Notes under the pieces: model-generated
Told to the model about the DNA's origin: nothing
Database searches by the model: none
What the model saw: the letters and a program-made list of their open reading frames with translations, nothing else
NCBI GenBank assembly: GCA_035048495.1
Contig: CM068541.1
Span: 2,797,929-2,861,928, forward strand
DNA from: Euptelea pleiosperma
Taxonomy: Eukaryota; Streptophyta; Magnoliopsida; Ranunculales; Eupteleaceae
Direction: 5' to 3'
DNA: 64,000 nt
In this document: positions 12,401-28,200 of the stretch, piece by piece
Layout: each line of letters opens with the position of its first letter
Numbering within the stretch: the stretch's first letter is position 1
Made by a program: the position numbers and the translations under genes

Positions 12401-15400
12401 ACATTCCCTAGACTATGAATAGTTTTCTGACATGATATTATTTTTAAATTTTGTTTAAGTGGCAGTTTACAATGCATATGGATCTAGGATGGTCTTGTGT
12501 AATTTTGGATTTTTAAGTTGCAGGCCGCTGTTTATTTGCTGTCCTCATATTTCGTGACTTAAATGCTGTTGCTTCAATGGATTTTCTCAGGCTTTTCGGG
12601 ATGATGTTGTAAAGAAAAAGGAAGCATTGCTGAATGAGGTAGGATGCCTAAGAGGAGAGCTGCAACATGTAAGAGATGATCGAGATCTCCAGCTATTACA
12701 GGTGAAGGCTTTAACAGATGAAGTGGCAAAGTACAAAGAATGTACTGGAAAATCCTCTGCTGAATTGGATAACCTTACAATAAAATCAAATTCCCTCGAG
12801 GTTTGTTGGTGCCATATACTATTTCTCTAAAATTTTCTCCTATTGGTAAATTTATAAGATTCTTGAATTCTTTTGTAGGATACATGTTCTTCTCAGAGGG
12901 AGCAAATACGGACATTACAGCACCAGTTGGCAGCTGCAAATGAGAAATTGCAGGTAAGGTCTCATTTTAGAAAATTATGGTTAATAAGTACTAGGTTTAG
13001 CTATAAGGTATTTTCTTCGGTGCATCACAAACTATATAATGGTGCTCTGATTGAAGATGATGTTTATTCCCTTTTTTAGATGGCTGATTTAACCACTCTG
13101 GAGACAAGGACAGACTTTGAAGAGCAGAAGAAACTTGTCCAGGACTTACAGAATCGCCTGACAGATGCAGAGTTTCAGATTGTTGAAGCGGAGAGGCTGC
13201 GTAAAAAGTTACACAACACCATACTGGTAGTGCTTTTATGCTCGCACTTTCTGTTGGCAGAATAGTAGACTTATTTTTTGGCACTAAACTCTCTCTAAAC
13301 TGCAGGAGCTAAAAGGAAACATCCGCGTCTTCTGCAGGGTGCGGCCTTTGCTACCTGACGATGGTGCTGGCACTGAAATGACAGTTATTTCTTATCCTAC
13401 ATCAACGGAATTTCTTGGCCGGGGCATTGACTTGATGCAAAGTGGTAAATCCCTATTCAGACGTATCCCATGTTCACCTAGTATAAACTAATGTAGTTCA
13501 AAAGAAAAAGGATAAAACTATGTAGTTAAATTACATGATTGCTTCGTTAAATGGTTTATTGCTTGAGTTGTTGTGCTCCATGTTTGCCTGATTAGAATTG
13601 AAGCATCAGATACTCACCATATTCCATTGGCAGCAGGGCAAAACCATCCATTCACATTTGATAAAGTATTTACACATGAGGCTTCACAACAAGATGTTTT
13701 TGTAGAAATTTCACAGCTGGTTCAGAGTGCCCTCGATGGTTATAAGGTGATTCCTTGCGTTATATCTATTGGTTTTGCGTGTAGAGAAAGATTCCTGGTT
13801 TATGCTAAGCAACATATTCTTTTCTTTCCACTTATTTTTATTGAAGAGTCTTGGTGTTCTTTGGCTATATCTGAAAAAATTCTCACCCAAGTAATTAACG
13901 ATTGAGGATGACTTCAGATGTTATTTAAGTGGTTCTCTTCTCCCTAGTCTATGCTAAGAAGCATTCTTTATATTGCGTTTCAGCTTTTTCATAATCAATA
14001 ATCCTTAGAAAGATATAGTGAACACCGCACAAATTGTTTTTTAATGACTTCAAGACCCTTGTTGGAATTTTCTCACATAAACTGATAGCTAGTAACTTAA
14101 AACAGATCATCTTGTGACTTCATTATTATCAGGTCTTACCTTTTCATGGACCCTACTTGGTACGTGGGTGCTTTGATGTGGTTGTGATGCCACATTGGTC
14201 TTGCTGTTAACTTATTCATCCAGTGGTGGCCTAGGTTCTAATGTTATTCAGAATAGCTTCAGAGTATAAGAAACAGAAAACAGTCTTAATGCTGTTTTTT
14301 TTCTGAAAAGAAGCTTTGAGAAAGGGTTCTAAATTTTTGCAGATCAAGAAGTATTTATCATATTCTTTTGTCCACTTCATTGATGCACACGAATTGTCTT
14401 GGCTACCGTCCTAAAGGTTATAAGCCTATACACCAAAAGAATGATACATGTCTGGTTTCTGGCAGGTTTGTATTTTTGCTTATGGCCAGACGGGTTCAGG
14501 TAAAACCTATACCATGATGGGTAGACCAGAAGCTCTGGAGCAAAAAGGGCTGATACCACGTTCTTTAGAGCAGATATTTCAGGCTAGCCAATCACTTTCA
14601 TCCCAGGGTTGGAAATACAAAATGCAGGTTAACCATTAAATCCTTGTAGTGTTCATCTGTTTTCTATATGTTGGATTAAATGCATGGATATGGATGTCTC
14701 AAACATCAGATTTTTCTTCTTCAAACATTTGTAGGCCTCGATGTTGGAGATATATAATGAAACAATCCGTGATTTGTTATCAACAAATCGGGCGTGTGGA
14801 TCAGAAAATGGTGTGGCCGGAAAGCAATACACAATAAAACACGATGCGAATGGGAATACACATGTCTCTGATCTCACCATTGTAGATGTCTGCAGTATCA
14901 AGGAGGTTTCCTCTCTTCTACATCAGGCTGCCCAAAGCAGGTAAATCCTTTAGAAGTTGTCATATATTTATTTTTGGATTTAAGAAAATCCTTGTAAAAT
15001 ATGAGTGATCATCTATTTCAATAAATTTTAAAAGCTGCACTTTCGTATTATGATAGTGATATATGTAATGTTTATACCGAAAAAAAAATAGTGATATATG
15101 TAATGAAAATTACACCTAAATGTAATGTTTATATGTTCTGTATATAGTTTTGCATTGAGTTGCTTCGTCTAAAAAGGTCCATGGTACTTGTCTGTAAATC
15201 AGAGAAGTTTGACATGACAAAAGTTGTAGCTGTTGCTTTCTTTCAGGTCTGTAGGCAAGACACTAATGAATGAGCAGTCATCAAGAAGTCACTTTGTCTT
15301 CACTTTGAGGATATCTGGAGTTAATGAGGTGTACATCCTTGCTCATTGTGCATTCCTCTTTTCAAATGTTTTCATTTACTGATGTGTTTCCTTGATTTTC

Positions 15401-16511
15401 TAGAGCACTGAACAACAAGTACAAGGCATATTAAACCTCATCGACCTTGCTGGCAGTGAACGACTCTCCAAAAGTGGGTCAACTGGGGACCGGCTAAGGG
15501 AAACTCAGGTATCTTTAATCAAAACACGTATGTCCTTGATGTTTGCAAAATTTTCAGACTGATATTTGGTGTTATAATAATCAGGCCATTAATAAAAGTT
15601 TATCGTCCTTGAGTGATGTTATATTTGCCTTGGCAAAGAAAGAGGACCACGTACCATTCAGGAACTCAAAGCTGACATATCTTCTCCAGGTAAAGACTTT
15701 AAACTACTTAGTCTCCTTGTCCGCTTTGCTTGTGGTGATGAAATTGAATTTTGAATTAGAGAACGGTTTATTTATTTATATAAAATTTTTGTTTGATTTT
15801 GAGGAAGATATGGAATATTTGTCCTAGATTCAAAAATTAAAAGCTACTCTACATGGACGCTAAAGAGCTATTGCTTGTAATTATCATTTTTATCACATAC
15901 GCTAGTTTAACGTGGTAATGGGTCTTATATTAGTAGGATTACTTGTGTCAGGATTGGATAAGCTATCCAACCTATCTACTCTGTACTTGTAACGCAAGCA
16001 TTGAGAGGACCCCTTGTAGCAGATCTATAGGCCTCGATTTTTGTTGTAGGAAATCATATAGCTGAAATTTCTAGTTGATGTGCTCACCCACTGCACCACA
16101 TGCATGGCACAACAGAATAAAGGATGGGTTCTTCTGTCCCAATGTCTTGATAGTTGTCGCAAGTATTGATCGTACAGGAGTGCCTTTTGAGTGTATTTTT
16201 TAATAGCCTTGCATGTTGAAAAATGTGTTCTACTTCTCTGATTTTTTCATCACAGTATGTTGTTTTATTGTATTCGTTGCTTTTAGATTGTTGGACAGTT
16301 TATGACCTTTAGTCAATTCAATTGTTATCAGCCTTGCCTAGGTGGGGACTCAAAGACCTTGATGTTTGTCAACATTTCTCCTGATCCATCTTCAGTGGGT
16401 GAGTCGCTATGCTCGCTCCGCTTTGCATCCCGAGTTAATGCCTGTGAGATCGGGATCCCCCGACGTCAGACCAACATGCGACCCTCGGATTCTCGCTTGA
16501 GCTATGGCTGA
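9464..16511 (+). CDS. ATK1: Kinesin-14 motor protein, ATK1/ATK5 type
   Basis: A minus-end-directed C-terminal kinesin that acts on spindle and phragmoplast microtubules. Seventeen exons: 9464-9529, 9634-9885, 9995-10139, 10233-10342, 10453-10572, 10662-10865, 12591-12800, 12879-12953, 13080-13226, 13306-13444, 13637-13746, 14466-14627, 14735-14940, 15247-15328, 15404-15508, 15585-15689 and 16332-16511. All phases fit and give 805 residues (Arabidopsis ATK1 is about 793). The N-terminal tail is basic and Pro-rich, residues about 90-440 are coiled coil, and the neck ([25 protein letters not shown]) leads into the motor. The P-loop GQTGSGKT is at 533-540, switch I NEQSSRSH at 657-664 and switch II DLAGSE at 690-695. 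The protein ends in DSRLSYG as ATK1 does. The acceptor at 13637 was preferred over upstream AGs because it reproduces the family spacing before HPFTFDKVF. The KIN-14 subfamily is secure; the exact orthologue (ATK1 or ATK5) is not. Confidence 0.96.
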
Positions 16512-18535
16512 ATTTAGAACAACGTTCATCCTGTTCTCATTTATTCACAACAGCGTGATATGTATCCAGTGACTATAATGTTTAAAAGTAGAAACAAAAG
16601 GGTTTCTAACATGGACGGCTTGTATCTTGTATTGTGAAGCAATGGATTGAGTTTTTATCAGGTTATAGAGGTTGTCCTTTGAGTGATTATATTTGTATTC
16701 TTGGAGTTATGCTGAAATTAATTTATCTCTTTCCTCTCTGGACTCTTGCTGATTTACCTCCGAAATTCTCATTTACAAAGAAATATGATGTTTTCCCTGT
16801 ACGTTCAGCTTAATCAGCCCATGAACTGAAACAGAGCTTTTAGCCCAAAATTGATGGCTTTTCCTATGGATAGACATGAATAATGAAAAGAGATCTCTTT
16901 TTTATTGTGCACCTTTCCCTTCTGAGCAACACTCTTGAGTGTTTTTCATTTTGTACCAATGGAAAAATATATAAGAATCAGTCCTCTTTCCCTCACCTGG
17001 CAAAAGGATACTTGGTGCCAGGTGGGAGATGCTGCAGTAGTGAAACACATGGACCCTTTGGGCCAGCCACTTCAGCGGCTGTGCGACTGCCACCCTAAGA
17101 TTTGCAAATTCTTAAAATCTGGAATTTACTGTATAAGGTTCACTAATTCAATCATGATTTTGGCAAGGAAAATAATTATTGAGTGATTCCAAAGCCCACA
17201 TTTTTTTAACTCATACGATCACCCACAAACCAGAAATCAATCAAAAATTTAATTTTTAAGTACCTCTGCAAATCTGTTGAAGTTTGGGAAAATTTTTCTG
17301 ATTTTAACTAAAACTCTGATGTTGGAAATTTTCTAAAAAATATACTGATAATCGGCTAGGTCGAACATGAAAAATCATGGTCTTTGAGTTATCTTTCCAT
17401 CCATATATGGTGGGGAATTTTAGATCCAAATATGCTGGGAATTATGTCTATTTTCCCAAGACGTGTCTTTAGAAATTTTTTTGCAGGTTTCAGTTTGTTT
17501 AACTTTGGGACTGTTTTTAACCCGGTGGTAGGCTATGAAATTACTTGGTTTTTTTTTTTTTGGATGTAGTAAATCGAGTTAGCTTTCCCAATTGTGGTCG
17601 AACACCCAAATTCGAGTTTTCTATAGAAAGTTACAACCCCAACATTGACAGGGTGTCAAACCAGTTTTTGAAATCTAAGATTTTACACCAACTGAAATAT
17701 ACTTTTTTCTCTAAAACTTTCTTTTAAACAAAATTAAACTGTATAGATCTTTTATTCCTCCTTATAAACATAGGTGGTAGGACACACAATTCCAAAAAAT
17801 GGGTTTTATGAAAAATCGGAAAGACAAACATGTCGTGTAGATTTTTTCGGGTTTTCAAAATAAGCATAGTTTTCAAAATTAAAGTTTTTTTTTTCAAGTT
17901 AATTCAAATTTCATATTATCCATCCAATTTAAATGTAAATCTCGGATGGTGTTGATTGTGAGATGGATGGGTCAAGTTGCATTTGACTTGGTTTGAGCTA
18001 GTTGACATTGGGTTGACCTTGGCTGACTTTCTTTGACTTGGACTTTTATGGACTTAATTTGACTTTTGTGTTAACCTAGACACATGATCACTCATTACAT
18101 TTATTTATATTTAACCTTCACCTTGTGCCTCAGCCTTGGATATCGGATTCGATCCATATTCTTCTGGGTTGGGTCATAGGTCCTGGGTTCGGGTCGCGAC
18201 AATAGGTTTGATATTAGTTCTAAAACTCAACTTCTGCAATAATTTGTCCTACATCATCCACTGATAGAGATCCAAATTAGTGTTTATGTTTTCCTTGTTT
18301 GCAGGTATTGGTTAGACGCAACTGATTAAGTTAAAGTAGCTAGTACACAACTTTGACATTTGAGATCATCCGTATCGGTTATAGATTTGGGGAACCTTGA
18401 CCTTAATAGAACAAATAAAGGATATATATCTTTTCACTTAATTGAATGTGCAGTGTTTCTAGCAGTGGAGTTATCTCATTTCCTTCCAATGACATGAAAG
18501 AATATAAACAAAATAGTGTTGTAGCTTTTATGAAT
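16512..18535. other. Gene-free interval between KIN-14 and the PsbQ-like gene
   Basis: The KIN-14 3' UTR probably occupies the first 200-300 bp. The rest is AT-rich and has no convincing coding region. A patch at about 17945-18070 is rich in TTGAC/GTTGAC words (W-box-like cores), which may be chance. Confidence 0.5.
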
Positions 18536-20321
18536 TTATGCCATTCGATCCATAACCTCTCCGAGTAGAGCTGTGGTGTCATGATAACATGATTCTGTTC
18601 GAGGAAGACTATGCTTCTTCACGGCATCTTCAAGCTGTCAACATGTTAGAAAATTAGATTTCTTAGGCAGTTATTTAATCTTTAACTCATAGAGACTAAC
18701 CTGTATGGAATTTGCAAAAAGAACACTTTATAGGATCAACAGATGTCCAAGTCTTCAACAAACAAGATGTTTGTCTAAGTCAGGGCCCTCCTATTGTTGG
18801 ATGAGTCAAAAAAATTACACTCTAATTGAGGACCATTACAATCCAATTGTAATCAGGTGGATGGGGTTGTTGCAGATTGTAAGTCTGCATTACAATCCAA
18901 TTGTAATCAGGTGGTACTCGAATTGAGGACCCAGCAGCACAAAGCTGGATTCATTCTCTTTCCAAGTGAAGGAACATGTTGGCCAACACATCCCATCACC
19001 AACACCATCTGATCATGATTGGAATGGATGGCAATGAAGTTCTTCCATATGGTCCTTTGCAAACCCATAAGAAAAATAAATGGATGGATGCATTTGTTAC
19101 CTTTTCGACACTATCAAACAATCTGTTGGCCAAATTAGTGAGCGGTTGCTTGTCATCCACTGGTGCTGCAGAGATAACAGTGTCGAAATCATAGTACATG
19201 AATGTGGACTTTAGGCGCAGGTACATCCTGACGTAATTCCATGCATCTTGTCCTATCAAATCTCCTAATGCCATGAGATCAAAAGCATACTTCCTTAGCC
19301 TATAAGCACTTCCCTTGGGTCCTATATTTGCTATATAAACTCCCTTCTTGAGAAAGGAGCGAGTACCCGTTTCCTCATTTGCAATCTCTGGAAACAGAGT
19401 TTCACATATACAAGAACATAGAAAAAACAGTCAGTTATCTTACAATTACTGATAAAGTTATGAAGGAATACTGTTTATAGAATGACATACATTTATGAGA
19501 AATTTGAAGTAGAGTTCAACATATCGTTCAGTTAGCTGTGAAAGTTGTAAACTTAAATCAATCAGTTAATAGAGGGCAATGACTGTATGATAAGAATAAT
19601 TCTGGGTGATAACAGCTCATCAATGGACCATTGAGCTTGCTGATGACATTGTTTTAAACAAAGTAGGTGGCCTTCTACTTATGCATCTATCAATGGAGAC
19701 GACCTAGCAAAATGGTGCTGCTAACTAATTTATGTGACTTATAATGTAGTATTTCTTCCTCAAAATTACTGCATAATAAACAAGTATTTATTGAAAGTCA
19801 GAAGATTGAAGTAATCTTTAGCACTTGCAAATATATAATGAATATTTACTGGAGAAAGCAAATTACAGAAACTGATGAAGAGGTATTGAGACGTAGAAGC
19901 TTAGAAAAGATTAGCCAAGAGGCCCAAAACAACAATGACCCACATGGTAAGAGTGGTTTGGATAGAAGAAAAACTTACTGTTGTAGACAGGAGGTATTGG
20001 TAAAGGGCCAGTGAGCCAAAATCCATTATCCTCGGCGAAAGAGTTCCCAATGCCTGAATGCATGGAAACGGCGATGGCAGCAAGGCCTAAAGCAATCCTT
20101 CTAGTCGTTTGTATCGGGACGACACTGGTTGTAGGCAATTGAGCTTGGTGTTCTCGAAATTCCTCTGTTTCCTTGCCAGCAAATCCAAGAATTGTCGTTC
20201 CTCGTCGCGCTTGTTTGATATTAAAAAGCTTTGGTTTGATGGGTAAGATCTCAGATACACCATTGAGATTTGCTAGACGAGCCATGGGTCTAGTGCAGTG
20301 GGAGAGATGGGCTACAAACAT
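18536..20321 (-). CDS. PsbQ-like thylakoid lumen protein (PQL/Pns group)
   Basis: Three minus-strand exons, 20321-19979, 19387-19101 and 18634-18536, join in phase to 242 residues. The N-terminus is Ser/Thr/Arg-rich and lacks acidic clusters until mid-region, then has a twin-arginine RR followed by a hydrophobic stretch ([11 protein letters not shown]) and an AxA-like site (NSFAEDNG). This is the layout of a bipartite transit peptide with a Tat-type lumen signal. The mature part holds the four-helix PsbQ-like region ([18 protein letters not shown]) and ends in EVMDRMA. Relatives are PsbQ and the PsbQ-like subunits of the chloroplast NDH-PSI supercomplex (PnsL2, PnsL3, PQL3); I cannot decide which. 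The second Met at residue 13 (20285) is an equally good start. The last exon is only 99 bp. The gene shares a 303-bp upstream region with the divergent PPR gene. Confidence 0.88.
18834..18914. repeat. Two 27-bp direct repeats, each with an internal palindrome
   Basis: Positions 18834-18860 and 18888-18914 are identical. Each contains ATTACAAT and its reverse complement ATTGTAAT separated by three bases. They lie in intron 2 of the PsbQ-like gene. Confidence 0.85.
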
Positions 20322-20624
20322 AACTGATATAGAAGATGTGTTCTGGTTTCACTTAATATCCGTTAGAAGAGTGCTGGCTAGTGGCTACTACTGACCACAG
20401 AAAGATATCCGAAGTGGGGGCAATCTGGTAATTTTGACAATTGTCCGTAAAGGGTAAAAAGGTCATTTAGTTAGTTATGCTAAAGAAAATTGCAATAAAA
20501 CAAACAGTTAAAGACTTGGCGCGCAGGATAGAAAGAATTCAAATTTTATGGTTTTGTAGGGTCCTACCCTTATTATTGAGGGGACCTTAAAGAAATCCTC
20601 AGGGGCCAGTTCTCAATCTCCTTC
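20322..20624. promoter_or_regulatory. Divergent promoter region of PsbQ-like and PPR genes
   Basis: Only 303 bp separate the two divergent start codons, so both promoters and 5' UTRs must lie here or overlap the opposite gene. No clear TATA box was recognised on either strand. Confidence 0.55.
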
Positions 20625-22769
20625 ATGAATGGCGCTCTTACTCTCAAATCTTTCAAACCCCACAAGAGAATCCTCCCCTTTCACTTCCAAGTTCACCAAT
20701 TCAGCGAAAATGCTGTCAAACACCCTCTTACGTCTCTTCAATGTGGTTCTCTCTTGCAGTCATTTACCAATTCCAAATCCTTGTGGAAAGGAAAGCAACT
20801 CCACGCTTACATTATCTCTTGTGGTATGCTCCTCAAGAACACTTATCTAAACACCAAACTTTCCGCCTTCTACGCGATCTGCGGTAGCATGAGCGAAGCC
20901 CGTATCATTTTTGATGAAACTATACTGAAAAACTCGTTTTTGTGGAATTCCATGATCAGGGGAAATGCCTGCAATGGTTTCTCTGTGAATTCCCTTGTTC
21001 TGTACCGCGAAATGTTTAGCTTTGGCCATAAGGCAGATAATTTTACATACCCTTTTGTTCTTAAGGCGTGTGGTGATCTGGTCCTTGTGGAAATCGGAAG
21101 GAAAATCCATTGTGAGATAGTGATATGGGGGTTTGCGTCGGATATTTATGTGGGTAATTCTCTTCTTGCAATGTATTCAAGATTTGGAGATATGGGGACT
21201 GCTAGGAGACTGTTTGATAGAATGCCTGTGCGAGATTCAACTTCCTGGAACACGATTATTTTGGGTTATACGAAGAACAATGATCCAGGAGAGGCTTTAT
21301 CAGTTTTTATTCTAATGGGGAAAGTTGGAGTACGAGCAGATTGTACGGCTTTGCTCAGTGTCCTACATGCTTGTGCCAATTTAGCAGCACTGAAGCTGGG
21401 GAAAGAAATCCATGGTTATGTTGTTCGAAATAATATTGGAACTTTTGACATTTTTGTTAAAAACTCTCTTATTGATATGTACTGTAACTGTAATTTTATA
21501 GCTGGTGCAAGGCGGTTGTTTGAGAAGATGATTGGAAGAGATACCGTGTCATGGAATTCTATGATTTTGGGATACACTCGGAGTGGAGATGCTTTCCATA
21601 GCCAGATACTTTTCTGTCGAATGGTCTTGGAAGGTGCAGAGCCCGATCAGGTTACTTTTATGGCTGTGCTTGGAGCATGCGGTCAGATCACAGCCTTGCA
21701 ATTCGGCATGTCTGTACATGCTTTTCTTGCTCGAAAAGGGTTCACTATGTACACAATTGTGGGGACCGCCCTCATGGATATGTATGCTAAGTGTGGCGGC
21801 TTAGGTTGTTCATGTCGAGTATTTAATGAGATGCCTGAGAAAAATTTGGTTTCTTGGAGTGCTATGGTTGCGGGATTTGGGCTTCACGGGAGGGGAAGGG
21901 ATGCTATTGCCCTTTTCTGTAAAATGAAGGCAAATGGTATTAGGCCAGATGAGGTTACTTTCACTTCCGTTTTGTCAGCTTGTAGCCATGCAGGACTAGT
22001 GGCTGAAGGTCGTGGGATTTTCGACCAAATGGAGAAGGAATATGATTTAAAACCTAGGGTTGAGCACTATGCCTGTATGGTTGACCTTCTTGGACGTGCT
22101 GGTTGTTTATATGAAGCATACAAGTTCATCAAAGCTATGCAAATAAAACCTACCACTGATGTCTGGGCTGCACTCCTTTCAGCTTGTCGTGCCCACCACA
22201 ATGTCAAGCTAGCGGAAGTGGCTGCCCAGAATGCTTTTCGTTTGAATCCCAAAGGTGTGGGGCCCTATGTTTTGCTATCCAACATTTATGCAGCAGAGAA
22301 GAGATGGGATGACGTGGAAAGGGTAAGATTCATAGTGAGACAGACAGGACTGAATAAACCACCGGGCTGCAGTTTCATCGAATTGGATAAAGTGGTTCAT
22401 CGGTTCTTAGTGGGAGATAAATCACACTCACAATCAGAGGGTATATATGCCAAGTTGGAAGACCTGAAGCGGCAACTCAAGGAAGCTGGGTACAAACCTG
22501 ATACCAGTTCAGTGTTCTATGATGTTGAGGAAGATGTGAAGGAGAATATGCTCTGGGATCACAGTGAGAGGCTAGCAATTGCTTTTGCTCTTATCAACAC
22601 GGGCCCTGGAGTAAGCATCAGGATCACCAAGAACCTGCGTGTATGTGGGGATTGCCACACAGTTATCAAACTTGTCTCCAAGCTCATGGGTCGAGAGATT
22701 ATCACGAGGGATGCGCATAGGTTCCATCACTTTAGCAATGGATTTTGTTCTTGCGGCGATTACTGGTGA
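20625..22769 (+). CDS. Pentatricopeptide repeat protein, PLS class with E and DYW domains
   Basis: An intronless gene of 714 codons, typical for plant PPR genes. PPR proteins of this class bind organelle transcripts and direct C-to-U editing in plastids or mitochondria. About a dozen degenerate PPR units run from about residue 50 to 500 (for example SWNTIILGYTKNNDPGEALS and AYANL-type helices such as MYAKCGGL). They are followed by the E region with PPGCSFIE and by the DYW deaminase domain. The zinc-binding deaminase signature is visible as H646-S-E648 with C674-G-D-C677, and the protein ends in CSCGDYW. All catalytic residues are present, so it may be a self-sufficient editing factor. The start gives no obvious canonical transit peptide, so the target organelle is uncertain. 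The gene ends 211 bp from the stop codon of the convergent beta-amylase gene. Confidence 0.95.
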   Translation: MNGALTLKSFKPHKRILPFHFQVHQFSENAVKHPLTSLQCGSLLQSFTNSKSLWKGKQLHAYIISCGMLLKNTYLNTKLSAFYAICGSMSEARIIFDETILKNSFLWNSMIRGNACNGFSVNSLVLYREMFSFGHKADNFTYPFVLKACGDLVLVEIGRKIHCEIVIWGFASDIYVGNSLLAMYSRFGDMGTARRLFDRMPVRDSTSWNTIILGYTKNNDPGEALSVFILMGKVGVRADCTALLSVLHACANLAALKLGKEIHGYVVRNNIGTFDIFVKNSLIDMYCNCNFIAGARRLFEKMIGRDTVSWNSMILGYTRSGDAFHSQILFCRMVLEGAEPDQVTFMAVLGACGQITALQFGMSVHAFLARKGFTMYTIVGTALMDMYAKCGGLGCSCRVFNEMPEKNLVSWSAMVAGFGLHGRGRDAIALFCKMKANGIRPDEVTFTSVLSACSHAGLVAEGRGIFDQMEKEYDLKPRVEHYACMVDLLGRAGCLYEAYKFIKAMQIKPTTDVWAALLSACRAHHNVKLAEVAAQNAFRLNPKGVGPYVLLSNIYAAEKRWDDVERVRFIVRQTGLNKPPGCSFIELDKVVHRFLVGDKSHSQSEGIYAKLEDLKRQLKEAGYKPDTSSVFYDVEEDVKENMLWDHSERLAIAFALINTGPGVSIRITKNLRVCGDCHTVIKLVSKLMGREIITRDAHRFHHFSNGFCSCGDYW

Positions 22770-22980
22770 GTAATTATTTCACCAAAATTGTTGTGTACAT
22801 TCAAACACGAAAAGGGAAATGCAGAGCTCTTATTCAAAATGGAAGATTGCTGAAACTGTTCAAACATAGCTATAGAACTACGTTTGGTTAGCAGTCCAAC
22901 TATTGCATCTTTATTGAATTTGCTGAAGCCAAAATCACTCTTTAGCTTGAACTATTCAATTTCTGCTCTGGGTTTGATTT

Positions 22981-26340
<3,360 letters not shown>

Positions 26341-26399
26341 GGCGACTGCACAACTTAATTTCTTCTCGATTGATTGCGATTATGAATAGAGTCCTCTAA

Positions 26400-27240
26400 A
26401 TTCTCATAGGGTGAAAAGAGACTTCTCTAAGGCATCTTCTTCTCTTTTCTTCTTTCTTAAAGTATACGTGTGAATCACGAACTGAATATGGATGTTTTTT
26501 TGAACTCACGCGAATCCGCTATTTATTTTAATTGTTCAGAAAAATTCATGATTTTTTTAGCATTTTCGAATTATTCTCAAATTATTAGTTTATGGTCCTA
26601 TAAGGCTAAAAATTGTGATTTTTTTCTTAAATTCTTTAAACGAATTTTTAAACCCCCCGGATTATACTCGAACCTTTCCCGTATATGTTGATTTGCTAGC
26701 TATATTTACACACATTACTTTAGTTGTAGTGTAAAGTGGTCAATTGCTTTGATATTGGGCCAAAGGATAAAAATCTAAGAAAGTATTTGCTGTGTGGCTT
26801 ATCAAACCAACAAAGGAAATGTCAGTATCGTGTCCTGATGATGTTACGTGAGCATGTCGTTCGTCTGTTTATATCATTGATTTTTTTTTTTGAATTGGGT
26901 CGGGCTCGGGGGACCCCCTTTTTTGAAACCCATTTTGGCCTACCCACATGAATCAATGGCTGATTTTTGGTGTTGCACTCATCGGAACCAATAAAAATGT
27001 GTTATAGTTATCATGTCGCTCATGGGACCCATGAGAATGTGTGTGATATATGTACTTGTAGTGTGTGCGTAAAGAGATGAGGCTCCTTGATTGTCAAGGT
27101 TCGAATGTGGCTTCACTGGCCGCAATCTTTTCATTGATGATTGGGGCCCGCTGTACCTGAAAAATTGAGGTATTTAATGATTCGTGTGCAGCGAGGCCCG
27201 CTGTACACACAGAAAAGACCAAAAGGAATGTACATTAAGG
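26400..27240. other. Gene-free interval upstream of beta-amylase
   Basis: Beta-amylase promoter followed by AT-rich intergenic DNA. A short fragment (26925-26990) resembles the edge of the GATGAATCAATGGCTG foldback family. No coding sequence is recognised. Confidence 0.45.
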
Positions 27241-27259
27241 TATTCAGAAAAGGGTTGGA

Positions 27260-27582
27260 ATGGGGGGACAAATATTTTTGACAACTATTTGGCAGACCCA
27301 CATAGAAGATGAATCAATGGCTGGTTTTTGGTGGGGATGATCTCTATGGTGAGCAGATCATCCTCACAAAAGTTCAAATCATTCCGCTATTCATAGACTG
27401 GTCTAGACGTTGAAGAATTATGAATCGTCTGTGAAACATGAAAACTACATTTGATGGGGTTAGAAATTTCATAATGGGCTGATTTTTTGTAGGGGTGATC
27501 TATATGGTGAGGACATCATCCTAACCAAAAATCAGCCATTGATTCATCTTCTACATGGGTCCGCCAAAATGGTTGTTCCCCG
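27260..27582. mobile_element. Foldback MITE-like element, 'GATGAATCAATGGCTG' family, copy 1
   Basis: The left arm reads GGCAGACCCACATAGAAGAT, then GAATCAATGGCTG and GATGATCTCTATGGTGAG. The right arm is the reverse complement (CATCATCC, then CAGCCATTGATTCATCTTC, then GGGTCCGCC). The two arms are separated by an AT-rich middle. It is non-coding, with two related copies downstream. Confidence 0.75.
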
Positions 27583-28122
27583 ATCCCTACCCTTTGGGAA
27601 AAAACAAAAAATTGAAGATACTTGTCTTAATGGAAGCAAAATTGGAATAAAAAGAATTGAGATTGGTATTGGTCCGATTTGATCCATTATCGGAGATCAA
27701 TCCTGACCCTGCCGGATCATTCATTTTTTCCGGTTTTAGATAGAATTAAATGGAATAATAGAACTCGTTTAACCAATCTCATATAGTTGGGATAAGACTT
27801 GTAATGATGATGATGTGTGTATATATATATATATTGAGTATTACGTGGGATTTTTTTATTTGTCACGGGGTGTACCGTGACACATGTAGGAAGGGTGGAG
27901 CTCAGGGCTATCAACCACCGTTGATTCTCGGAATCCACGGCCGAGAGCCCGACTCCCAAGAGGGGGCACAAAAAAGGGGTTCTAGGAGTCTGAGCCTTTT
28001 AGGAATGGTTGTCCTAGAAAAAAGTACAGATGCCATTTAACTGAGGTTAGGAAATGCACAAATTTTGGAAACCCATCGCATGACCTTGTACACATTCTTA
28101 ACATCAGCATTATTTTCAACAA

Positions 28123-28195
28123 TCCATTGTCGTCCAGCCCGGTTAGGATACCTGGCTTTCACCCAGGCGACCCGGGTTCAAATCCCGGCAATGGA
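28123..28195 (+). tRNA. trnE-UUC: tRNA-Glu (anticodon TTC)
   Basis: A 73-nt cloverleaf. The acceptor stem TCCATTG/CAATGGA is fully paired, the D-stem is TCC/GGA, the anticodon stem is CCTGG/CCAGG around loop CTTTCAC (anticodon TTC), and the T-arm is CCGGG/CCCGG with loop TTCAAAT. The internal B box GGTTCAAATCC is intact. An eight-T run at 28201-28208 makes a good Pol III terminator. The sequence matches nuclear plant tRNA-Glu rather than the plastid gene. The D-loop side reads CAGCCCGGTTAGGATA, slightly unlike the usual TAGTTGGTTAGGATA. Confidence 0.92.
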
Positions 28196-28200
28196 ATACC

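Noticed and set aside
17945..18070. Cluster of TTGAC words (W-box cores)
   Set aside because: Repetitive TTGACTT text in AT-rich intergenic DNA, downstream of one gene's end and not close to a promoter; likely coincidental.
18638..19270. Plus-strand open frames over the PsbQ-like gene
   Set aside because: They are antisense shadows of the minus-strand exon 2 and its intron.
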